From the NCBI GenBank assembly GCA_024138025.1, contig JAMXBD010000576.1:248001-312000 (forward strand): a stretch of DNA of 64,000 bases, given 5' to 3'. The notes below the pieces were generated by a model, which worked only from the letters and a program-made list of their open reading frames with translations, searched no databases and was not told the origin of the DNA. The DNA is from Combretum micranthum (Eukaryota > Streptophyta > Magnoliopsida > Myrtales > Combretaceae). Position 1 is the stretch's first letter. Each line of letters opens with the position of its first letter. The position numbers were made by a program, and so were the translations under genes. Positions 9,316-18,540 of the stretch are shown one piece after another.

Positions 9316-11007
9316 TGTAACGTACAAATAAATAATTCGTAGTGAAGGATATATATGTAATAAAATGTTGTTAAGAGGGTAATTTTGTCCTTGAATAGAT
9401 TATTTTGGATCCGAGGATGTTCTGTGTGAGTGAACGGATAAATTTTGGCTTAAGCCGGTATTTAAGCTGGTAGCCTAAATTCCTATGCCGCGGGCTTATA
9501 TCCAAGGACAACGGCTGATAGCACTAGCTTTGGAGTTTTTGGAGTTGTCAAAGAAATTGGCTGTAAGCCGGCATGAAGGCCATCGGCGTACTCATCAAAG
9601 CCACCGGCGTTGGAATCAAAGCCATCGGTATAGTAATTGACCTATGGCTGCGTTATTCCTAAGCTAAGGTTGCATTTTTCCTAAGCCAATTCTTTCTATA
9701 AATAGACCCTAGACCCTATGAATTTGTCACACTTCTTCCTCAGCCAAACTCAAGGTATGTGGGTCTAATCTTGTTCTTTTTCAATTCCCTCCCTTAGATA
9801 GATAAACCTAATCCTAGTTTTATATACATTTGAAGGAGATCTAGGAGTGAAACCTTAAATCAGATTTGGAGGATTTTGGCTTCAAATCAAAGTAAAGATA
9901 AGATTTTTATCTTAGTCTTGTGATATTAGGATTGATAGATTATAAGAACATGATTATAGCGATAGTATATTATTGGTGATGGGAGAATTGATTGAATGAA
10001 TTAAGGTTTCCATTACGAATAAGACTTGCGAGATCTAAGTAAGTATGAATCTGTTCTTCATTTTTAGATTTAAAGTTATGAACATTCATAGTTGTTTTGT
10101 AGAGAATTGTATATATATATGTGTGTATGTGTTGTCAAGGGAATTTGGAGAGATTATTAAGAACTTTAGAGAATTTGTGAAAAGGGTTTTTGAGAAGTGC
10201 AAATGGGATAACAGGTGTGTTGAAGCATCGATTAGGTTTATGGAATTAGGGTTAGGGTTTGATATTGTTATTACAATTGGAATTAATTGCAATATATATA
10301 TATATAATATATATTGTTAAACAAAAGTATTGTGAGATTAGGACTTCTACTCTGTTAATAGTTATTGTTCGAGAGATTTGATTGAAAGCAAATCCAAGTA
10401 CGACCTTACCATGTTTGATTGTATGTGCTTGTAGAATTAGTTGTTATAAATCTGAATTAATGATTATTGGACTTTAATTGAATCGAGTGCTACTTGTGCT
10501 TAGTTGCAGTTAGTAAAGACCATGATAGTAGTGTGATATTAACACTAGCAACCTAATGATCTTTATGTGATAGTGTCCCGAGTGGAGTTGCACCTACAGA
10601 TGATTCCGGTAGATTAGGAGTCGTTTCTAGCTTAATTGTGGAACACAATAATATATGTATATACTATCTATACTATGGTTTTCTTCGGGATCATGAGTTA
10701 CTCTGGGTTTAGGATTAGTGATCAATAGTCCTAAACTGTGATGGTTGCAGGCTAATGAAAAGATAATTAATTTGTGCTTGTTGCATTAGAATATACACTG
10801 TATGAGATATTGTGATTTGCATGTTTATGTGCATGTGCTTTTGGTTTGATGTATTAGGCATTTTTACTCAATCCTTATTTTTCCCACAAGTACAGTAAAG
10901 ATTTAATTATTTATGACTTAACAGGCTATGACGTATTCGTCGATGATCGGGAGAGCGATAACAGTTATGACCACCTTGCTGACAATTGAAATTAGTTTTT
11001 AGTAATT
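9316..11007 (+). repeat. 3' LTR of T1 element, 3' end truncated
   Basis: The LTR starts TGTAACGTACAAATAAAT with a TATA box at 9697-9703. It is collinear with the solo LTR at 635 as far as GCTGACAATTGAAATTAG near 10991, then stops at a junction with the same family's LTR end in inverse orientation. It retains the acceptor-like region near 10870 that the 5' LTR has lost. The donor-like AAAGGTAAG of the 5' LTR reads AAAGATAAG here (about 9893-9901). Confidence 0.8.
9697..9703 (+). promoter_or_regulatory. TATA box of T1 3' LTR
   Basis: TATAAAT is followed by AGACCCTAGACC, in the same place as in the 5' LTR. Confidence 0.6.
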
Positions 11008-11827
11008 TATAACGCCTTAAACTAAGGCATTATAACCCGCCATGTATCCTCTCTTAAAAGAGACATGCAGAGGCTCTAAATCTAAATTTCCACAAAATAT
11101 AAACATATAAAATCTCCATGAACTCACAATTAAGGGTACTCCAGAAGGTACAAACCTGTAAAACCTATAATATAAACTAAACTTGAGTTAGCAAAACCAA
11201 AGCCAACAATAATCCAGAAAAGATCTAACTTCCAACTAATATCATAAAATCCTATTTAATAAACTATTACATAAAAACCAATACTTCAAATCCTCAAAAG
11301 ATAAATAATAAAAAATTGTTTCAAAATTCTTCAATAACTCAAGAAATCCTTTTCATAGGTCCTGCATAACATCCTATTCCTCTGTAGGGTAATCAGATCC
11401 ACTATCGCCATCCCTATGATCAAAATATAAGTCATAACCAGACAAGTAATAATTAATATCTCCATCATCTGTACCTGGAAAAGAAAGGAATGAGCGAAAA
11501 CACGCAATACACTAGTCCACAAACAAGATGCAAATGCACAAACAACATATGTATATATACACGTGCAACTAACTAAATGCAAACAATAGGATTATTATCT
11601 TCATTAATCTGCAAAATAACATAGTTCAGAATCATATGTCTCTGATCCCAAACTTGGAGTTAGTCAGACTCCTGAAAAATAACCAGATATCAAAAATAAA
11701 TAATTATAAGCATATATTAGTGAATGGGTACTCCCCAAACACCTGCAACCATGCTACCAATAAACCTATATCTATTGGAATTTCCAAGTGCAACTCTACT
11801 AGGGACAACGACACACAAGGATCATCG
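11008..11827 (-). mobile_element. Inverted T1-family LTR fragment (3' part)
   Basis: TATAACGCC...CCCGCCATGTATCC is the reverse complement of the T1 LTR end. The sequence then follows the LTR backwards, through the block with the acceptor-like CCAGGTACAG (near 11480) and the GTGGAGTTGCAC block (near 11795), stopping near 11827. It is more diverged than the neighbouring T1 LTRs, so it comes from an older or different subfamily. Confidence 0.75.
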
Positions 11828-12293
11828 AAAATTGTAGTTTTCAAAATACAAGTTTGCAAACTTTTCTTTATCCAAAAATACTTACATCAAAATATAGATA
11901 TTTCTATCAATGGAGAAATCCTTTGGACACACACACACACACATATAGCCTCATATAGCATGCAAAATTTAATGGTGTTATCACAACGATTATTTTTCAC
12001 AAGCAATTCATCTTACGGTGTTGAAAACTTGAAATTTTTTAACATTTTCTTTTCTAGTTGTTTTGAAAGAACTTCATAAATTCTTGGGTAATTGTAAATG
12101 AATATATTTCCTATTTTGTCTTCCAATTTCTTTTCTAAAATAAGTTAATTTTTCTTACCTTTGATTTCCTACAAAATTTACTTCTAACATTAAGGATCGG
12201 AATTTCTAAAATTGCTATTAAGTTGTTGATATCATATAAAATTTGAGTTGTTTACATTTCTCCTTTTAAAAGGAAACAATTTGGCAACCAAAT
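11828..12293 (-). mobile_element. T2-type LTR fragment, minus strand (part 1 of 3)
   Basis: This resembles the minus-strand T2 LTR at 35550-35870: AAATATAGATATTTC, then a run ending CACACACATATA, then GGTGTTNTCNCAACNAT. It is split by the gag-only element at 12294 and continues at 24278, with CAAAT duplicated on both sides. Confidence 0.7.
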
Positions 12294-12993
12294 TGTAAAC
12301 CCCTAAATTTTCGGAATCGGTTTAGCATAAAACCCTAAACCGGAAGTCAAACGGAACCCTAAAAGTCAACAAAACCCTAGTTTACCGTATCCATCTAAAT
12401 CCGGCATTGCCGTTTTCTTTGGCCCGGAAAAACGAAGTTGGGATAATTAGCTAAAATAGATCGTAATAACCATAGGTTTTATAAAAGTTTCAGTTTCGCG
12501 AAATTCGGGTGTCCTTCGAACTCGATCGGACACAGTTCTCGAAAAACGTGTCCGGAAGCCTGGAATAGTAAAAATATTCCGAATATACCGTTAGACTCGT
12601 AAAAATATAAGTTTTCCAAAAATATCAATTTCGTAATTTTTCGGTAAGTAAAAATAACAGATATAGCTATTATACGCGTATTTTCTTACTACCGGTACTT
12701 TAATTGTCATATCTACTTTACATTACACTATTCATTACTATTCTACACTATTCTTTTATCTCTACTTTTTCTTACACCTACTCTTACACTCTACATAACC
12801 TATAATCTTAACTTTTTACCTTTCCATAACTTTATATCACATCTACTTACAATTACATCTTTTATTTAAAAAAGTCAAAAAAAATAAATCCACTCCCCTC
12901 ACACCATATGGCCGGCGCTACCCCCTCTCTCTTCTCCCTCAAATTGTTTTAATTTTCTTTATTTTAATCACACAAAAATCACTCCACATTTCC

Positions 12994-13000
12994 TATAAAT
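12994..13000 (+). promoter_or_regulatory. TATA box of T2 5' LTR
   Basis: CCTATAAATACCCCCCTCC is followed by CT-rich sequence typical of plant transcription starts. The same box occurs in the 3' LTR (21300-21306) and in minus-strand copies. Confidence 0.75.
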
Positions 13001-13214
13001 ACCCCCCTCCTCTTTCACTTCTTTCACACATTCACTACCCACAAATTCATACCAAAACTCTCTCAATTTTTCCTCTCAAAGCTCTCTCAATTACTATCTC
13101 AAAACTCTCTCAAAATAATTCCACAACAACTTCCACCAACAAAAAAACCCATAACCACATAACCATATCAAAGTCTTCTTTAGGTAACCCTTATAATTCT
13201 TTCTTCTTCTTCAT

Positions 13215-13234
13215 GTCATGTAACTTTACATGAC
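13215..13234 (+). other. 20-bp perfect palindrome in LTR leader
   Basis: GTCATGTAA and TTACATGAC are separated by CT. The same palindrome is at 21523-21542 in the 3' LTR and at 62172-62191 in a minus-strand copy, with a slightly decayed version near 27897-27915. It sits 30-40 bp after the conserved TTTAGGTAA motif. Confidence 0.7.
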
Positions 13235-14674
13235 CATAGTGTGAGTTTCCAAATACTACAAGTTGTGGAAACTACATTATGTTCATGTATTGTTCTTGTT
13301 CATGCCAATCCATTTATGTTTATGTTGATTTATTATTGTTTATATATCTATACATATTCTTTAGAGCATATAAGCTCACTTGCAATTTATTTATTTCATG
13401 CAAAGCAATTTATTTACTTTTCCATGCAATTTATTTATTTATTCCTTGTTGAAATAAGACTAGTCTCTAGTCTTAGACTTGTCCTCATCAAGTCAAAACA
13501 AGCTTTTCTTTCTTTCATTTTATTTATTATGGGACTAGTTTATTTCTTAGTCCCGGGAGCCTTGAAAAAGCTAAGACTCCAATACTTGACTTTATTATTA
13601 TGCTTTATGTTATTTTTATTATTATTCTCATAATCATGTTCATTTAGATTGTTGTCCAAAAGTTTATTTTCTAAAGATAATCAAATAAAAGAAGGCTTTT
13701 TGTCACTTAGGAATAAGTTTATGTGAAACATAAAAATATAAGATAACAAAAATAAACTCATTCATTTTCAAGTTACAAAAAGAATTCACTATGAATTTAG
13801 AAACTATTTTTACTTAAAAAGCTACTTAAATCTTTGTTACTCTACCTTGTTTTTCAAAAGAAAATATTTTGTTAACAAAAATGGTTCTTTCATAAAGAAA
13901 GAAAATAAGATGGATGACTAAGGAAATTTTTAAGTAAAGACCTTGCAAACAAATAGGCAAAGAAAATTTATGGTTTGAAAATAATAAAGTTATTTCTTTT
14001 CAAGTTACAAGAAGAAGTTAATAGATTATAGAAATTAGTTTTTCTACAAAAAGTCCTTAATTGTTCACATTGTTTTTATGAAGAAAACAAATTTTCATGC
14101 ATGGATGATTATTTTGAAAAATATGAGACATGAGAAAAAGAATGAGAAATATCAAGTAAGGATTTTTGCAAAACAAGTAAAAAAGGAATTTACACAAGAA
14201 AAATGAAGAAAATAGCATATTTCCTAGAAAACTTCAAATATAGTATTATGTAACTTAGAAAGTAGAAAATTTTATTTTCAAAGTCACTTAGAAAAAGATA
14301 AATAAAACCAACATAAAACGTTTTTAGAAAATAAAGAAAACAAGGTATTCATTTCAAAGAAATTTACAAAAACAATTTCCGAAAAGCTTCAACCCAACAT
14401 TGTTTTACCTAAGAAAAATAATTGGACAACAAGACACTTGAGCATGCTTAAATATGAGTTATATAGTTATAAAAAGAGAATTTTTCAACTATTAGATAAC
14501 TAAGTATTTATCAAACAAATTTTGATTTCTTGAACCAAAGTTGTTTTTACTTGAAAATCCGTGGTGAATTTTGTCGCCACTTTTTCGGAGCCTATATGGC
14601 TTTGTTTGTGGGAAATAATTTTAGAAATGGGTAGATCTTTTCGAGTAGATAGAAATCGGTATATTATATGCGCG

Positions 14675-14719
14675 ATTCCGAGTTAAAATGACCAAGTTAT
14701 GGCCATTTTAAGTTGGAAC
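14675..14719 (+). other. Conserved LTR hairpin 1, T2 5' LTR
   Basis: ATTCCGAGTTAAAATG and CATTTTAAGTTGGAAC pair at 13 of 16 positions plus a wobble, around a 13-nt loop (14691-14703). The 3' LTR copy is at 22993-23036. Confidence 0.75.
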
Positions 14720-15242
14720 ATTCTTCTATACGAACTTTAACGTTCTTTGACATTGTTTTGTCAAAATTCAAGAAAATCTTCAAGAAAAACTCATTGTGGG
14801 TATTTTCTTTGGTTAGGTGACCCGAGGAAGGATTTCTTCCCCGAGAACTATTACGATTAAGTGGAGTGTGTGAACGACTCATCCGCTTAGAGGAATAGAC
14901 GACAATGGCATCGTGAGTTACTTCCCGTTATTTTTCATACTCTTGATTGTGCTTGTAAAATTAGTTGCACTAGAATTTAAGAAAAATCAAAAGGAAGTGT
15001 ATGATAATATGTTGAAAGAATACTAAGTATATCGAAACTCGATTTGTTTGTAATAAAGTTGTATGTAATTAATATCTTGAATGTTTGAAATTGATTGATC
15101 ACTTGAAAGAAGTTAAATGTAACTACTAGACTTTAATTAAAGAAATTATTCATGCACTTCATATGTTGAGTCACATTGCATTCACTACTATACAATTGGT
15201 GGGACAAGTGTATAATAGTGGTGGTAGACATAACCGGTATAT

Positions 15243-15345
15243 CATGTAAGTGGCGAGTAGGAGCCAGTAAGAACTACTTTTGATGGCTAGTAGGAGCCTG
15301 TAATAACTACAAGTTTTTGATGGCGTATAGGAGCCGGTAAGATCT
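15243..15345 (+). repeat. Minisatellite in T2 5' LTR
   Basis: Three units of 33-37 bp are built on GGCGTATAGGAGCCTGTAA and ACTACAAGTTTTTGAT. The 3' LTR has the equivalent array at 23579-23680, with a different unit order. Confidence 0.7.
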
Positions 15346-15397
15346 ATAAAAGTGTTTTTAAAAGTTGTGGCTGTAATTGGCCTGAATACCCAACCCC

Positions 15398-15447
15398 GAA
15401 TGAAGGGCGTAAATTCATTCAACATATGATTCCCGGAAAGTCATATG
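15398..15447 (+). other. Tandem stem-loops 2 and 3, T2 5' LTR
   Basis: GAATGAA (15398-15404) pairs with TTCATTC (15414-15420). Two bases later CATATGA (15423-15429) pairs with TCATATG (15441-15447). Both stems are perfect. The 3' LTR has the same pair at 23729-23778. Confidence 0.8.
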
Positions 15448-15570
15448 TCTTGTATGCTCACGTGGTTGTTGCATTTCATGTTTGAATAATAAACTTGATT
15501 GATAATTTTCGAGTATGAATTTTGGGATTTACTCACTAAGCCTATTAGCTTATACCCCGATAGATATCTT

Positions 15571-15576
15571 TTGCAG
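15571..15576 (+). promoter_or_regulatory. Putative splice acceptor inside T2 LTR
   Basis: TATCTTTTGCAG is preceded by the conserved CTCACTAAGC...CTTATACCCC block, which could supply a branch point. It is kept in most T2 copies (25722-25727 on the minus strand; 42194-42199). A second donor-like GGGCAG/GTAATC follows near 15611-15620. Use as splice sites is inferred. Confidence 0.4.
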
Positions 15577-15945
15577 TTCCCTTACTTATGGTTAAGGCCA
15601 CGTGGACCATGGGCAGGTAATCCCTTTTGAACATTAGAAATCTGGATAAAGTATAGCTTAGTATTAGCATGTTAATATGTATATAATAGATTAGTAATTA
15701 GGGATTGTCCTAAGTTGTAAAGTTTTGCCATGAACAAATAATTATTGTGAATCCTCTTTTCTTAATATGTTTTTATATCTCCTTAAGCTTCATAATTCAC
15801 ATATGGTCCTCTAAAATTGTGAAAGTAAGCCTTACACTTAATATAAAAGCTTTTGGAATGACTAAGGTTGTCATACTTAAGCTTTAATATTGAGTGTGGC
15901 GGACTGTCACGTTTAGGGTACCCATTGGGGCGTGACAGTTTAAGT

Positions 15946-15957
15946 TGGTATCAGAGC
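15946..15957 (+). other. Primer-binding site (tRNA-Met), T2 element
   Basis: TGGTATCAGAGC matches the plant initiator tRNA-Met 3' end perfectly and lies 8 nt after the 5' LTR. Confidence 0.95.
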
Positions 15958-16071
15958 ATGGTTTAAGAACCTAGGAATCATAATTATAGAAATGGACTTA
16001 AGAAGAATTGACTTAGATAGAAGCAAGAAAAACTAGATAAAATAGAATGGGTAGAATAAGTCTTCTAATAC

Positions 16072-16085
16072 TTTCTTTTACGTAG
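16072..16085 (+). promoter_or_regulatory. Putative 3' splice acceptor before first ORF
   Basis: TTTCTTTTACGTAG is a pyrimidine-rich tract ending in AG, 10 nt before the first ATG (16096). It mirrors the acceptor-like site before gag in the T1 element. Confidence 0.4.
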
Positions 16086-16095
16086 ATCACCATAG

Positions 16096-16927
16096 ATGAG
16101 GCCCGTCTCCAAGCCAAGAATTTCGAAAAGGACCCTTCGAAACACCAGAAGACTACCGACTGAGACTTAGAGTCCTATGTGAAGATTTGCCCTAGCAGGA
16201 CAACCTAAGACCGTCCGAGAAATGTTCCAAATATGGAAGAGAGGAATGATACAAACAGAATGGAGGGAAGTGGTACAGACCATTCACAACTGTCCCATAG
16301 GAAAGAAACTGACCGAGTTGGAAATGATATACGCCGTGGAACGTATGCGGCCATTGCTGAAGATAGACCTATGTTGAAGGAAGCCACATTCGTTCTTAGG
16401 AAAGACGGGGGACGAACTTCACCAGATTTCCAGACATGGAGGAAAATTGGACCTATGTTCGTTTACGCCCACGACAACTTGATGGATCACCTTGAATGGA
16501 TGAAGGCGGACATCAACGATATCTTCCATTGGCATGGAGTGTACCAGGAAGTACTACGACCACCAACCCAAGTACCCACGGAGCCGCCTACCTTTATGGG
16601 AATCCAACTAAGAGGAACGAGCCCCTACGCCTGCGGGATGGATCAATAATAAGGGAAGAGCCTATGGAAGAAGATGAAGAGAGTGAAGATTCGGAGGAAG
16701 ACCCGGAAGAAGAGAATGAAGCAGGACCAGAAGAAGGAAACCAGACCACTGTTGGAGAAGAACCCCGTAATAGCACTGAGGAAAGGATTATCCGCTACTT
16801 AATGGGACGACAGACTCAGGGAAGGCAAGAACCAAACTCGGCCATGAATACAGACAATGCTCCACCCAATGAGAACAATAGCATGGAGACGGATGAGCCG
16901 TTACTTGGAGAACCATTCATGACATAG
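16096..16927 (+). pseudogene. Pre-gag ORF of T2 element (frameshifted, acidic C-terminus)
   Basis: Overlapping open pieces in three frames suggest one ancestral ORF broken by frameshifts. One frame reads an EMFQIWKRGMIQTEW-like stretch near 16210. A second, at 16233-16649, has FQTWRKIGPMFVYAHDNLMD. A third, at 16496-16927, carries a strongly acidic run (about 16660-16745, mostly Glu and Asp) and ends at TAG 16927. I do not recognise a domain. It lies between PBS and gag, in sense orientation. Extra ORFs are known in several plant Ty3 lineages, but I cannot say this one is related to any of them. Confidence 0.55.
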
Positions 16928-17443
16928 TACCAGAGGAGACTAGAGATGAGCTAAACGACGACCGAAAGATCCAGAGAGGCAGCCCGGAAGAGGAGGAGAT
17001 ATTTCAGCCAATTCATGAGGGACTGGAACCCAGGATCATCCAGCAGCAACCCGGGAGATGCGCCGAAGAATGAGAAAGGAAGGAAGGAAAGGAGCATATC
17101 CCTAGAAGTCCAGCTTAGATTTTGTAATCATAGACTAGATCCATGATCTTAGTCTATCTTTTAATTCTCGGAACAATGCTTGTTATTTCTATGTAATTTT
17201 CTTTTGTGATTTGTCTTATTTCCGATTTCACGTATGAACTTTATTTCTATGATAATGCTAAGTTTGATTTCAGAAATTGTTTTGATTTAAATTTTGTTAG
17301 CTTTTATGCATATTTAAATTTCCGTTATATCCCCAATTTCCGGCAAAAATTTAATTAAGTTATCAAAACTTTATAAAACCTGACTTAGGAAAGTTTAAAA
17401 CAGCCGAAATAGGAGTAACGAAGAAGGAACCACCGCACCTCAA
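16928..17443 (+). other. AT-rich spacer between pre-gag ORF and gag
   Basis: Past 17100 the sequence changes from purine-rich coding-like to T-rich noncoding, with TTTTGTAATCATAG and repeated TTATTTCTATG. It resembles a 3' untranslated region more than an intergenic linker. I see no ORF in it. Confidence 0.45.
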
Positions 17444-18540
17444 ATGGACTTACACGCCACGTTAGGACACCTAACCCACGTATTAGAAGAAATTAGGCAA
17501 TATGCCGCACAAGCCCCTGTACCTGAGACACCAAGTAACAGCACCACCGTCCACATCAACCCCACCACAACAAGCTTCAACAGAGGCATCTGTGCATAGG
17601 AACATGCATAACCAAAGCACCCTACCTCCATCTCCACCGCCAAGACCATACAAAAGCATGTTACCTAACTTCATCAAAAGCAACCGCTTCTTTGAAGGAG
17701 CTTATGACAAGCCAGAGGCAGAAGATTGGTTATCTCAAATAGAGATGTCCTTTGATGCATATGAAGTTCGCCCCATTTGCAAATCAAGTATGGAACATTC
17801 ATGCTTCGTCTAAACGCTAGGATATGGTGGGAATCAAGGAAAAGAGATCTAATGACTCCAATCACTTGGGAAATGTTTAGACATGAGTTTTTGGAGAATT
17901 ATTTCCAGGAAGTTTACGAGTAAGATATAGTGCAGACTTCTTACAAATTGCTCAAAAAGGAAGAACAATCGAACAATATGAGACCGAGTTCAGTAGATTG
18001 TTGCATATGCACCGGACTCCTATAAGTACAGTGAAGAATTGAAAAGACAAGTCTTTATAGGAGATTGGACGAAGACCTAAGGATGAATTGGAAGAATTTG
18101 ACATAAGAAATTTTCAGAATTAGTGGAAAGAGCTCGGATTGTAGAAGGAGCAAGGAAAAGGAGAGAAAGAATAGAAGAAGAAGAGACCCAATCGTCGAAA
18201 GGGAGTTTTACATAGAACCCCATCTCATGCCCCTACCAAAGAAAATCAAGAACGACAATAGAAGGATCATACCAGAGGTATTAAGTGTTGGAAGTGCAAT
18301 GGAGCACACTACCCGAAGAAGTGCCCTCAGCTATTTGGAAAGTGTTTCTTCTGTGGAAATACAAACCATAAGATGTCAAAATGCCCAAACAGGGATAGAT
18401 GCTTGCTATGTTGCAATCAGAAAGGACATTTGCCAACAACTGTCCACAAGGAAGGAACATTCTATCAAGATCATCAGAGGAAGTTGTTCCTATAAGAGTA
18501 GAAAAAGGAAATGAAAGTAGAAGTGAAAGTAGACCGGATC
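17444..18540 (+). pseudogene. gag of T2 non-autonomous element (frameshifted)
   Basis: ATG 17444 opens MDLHATLGHLTHVLEEIRQY. After a shift, the open piece 17502-17813 has a Pro/Thr-rich linker and FIKSNRFFEGAYDKPEAEDW, the start of the retrotransposon gag domain. The rest of that domain (RLNARIWWESRKRDLM, ITWEMFRHEFLENYF) follows in another frame to about 17920. A nucleocapsid part (18286-18450) has three zinc knuckles: CX2CX3HX4C, CX2CX4HX4C, and a third whose last cysteine is lost to a frameshift beyond GH. No protease motif follows. The element keeps the particle and RNA-binding gene only, so mobility would depend on enzymes from another element. Confidence 0.85.

Larger units (their letters stand above)
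3519..11007 (+). mobile_element. Full-length but decayed T1 Ty3/gypsy element (Tekay-like chromovirus)
   Basis: The element has a 5' LTR (3519-4449), a tRNA-Met PBS, gag, protease, RT, RNase H, integrase and chromodomain-like tail in Ty3 order, a polypurine tract (9304-9315) and a 3' LTR (9316-11007). Many stop codons and frameshifts show it cannot make a polyprotein. The 5' LTR lacks more than 1 kb that the 3' LTR and the solo LTR at 635 retain. The 3' LTR loses its last 0.3 kb at a junction with inverted LTR sequence. No target-site duplication can be tested because the right end is lost. The Tekay/Del placement rests on the integrase tail (a WE...YPELF pattern) and the GAGGACGAAAGTTTGTTTTA-type block before the PPT, both typical of that lineage. 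Confidence 0.85.
12294..15937 (+). repeat. 5' LTR of gag-only T2 element
   Basis: This 3.64-kb LTR has, in order: TGTAAACCCC start; TATA box (12994-13000); donor-like TTTAG/GTAACC (13181-13188); a 20-bp palindrome (13215-13234); hairpin 1 (14675-14719); a short tandem array (15243-15340); hairpins 2 and 3 (15398-15447); GCTCACGTG (near 15459); ACTCACTAAGCC followed by TTATACCCC; and the acceptor-like TTTTGCAG ending at 15576. It ends GGGGCGTGACA. If transcription starts about 30 bp after the TATA box, almost 2.9 kb of the LTR is transcribed as leader. Confidence 0.92.

Noticed and set aside
15243..15345. CRISPR-like array (repeats with spacers)
   Set aside because: Units are directly tandem without unique spacers, lie within an LTR, and the genome is a plant.
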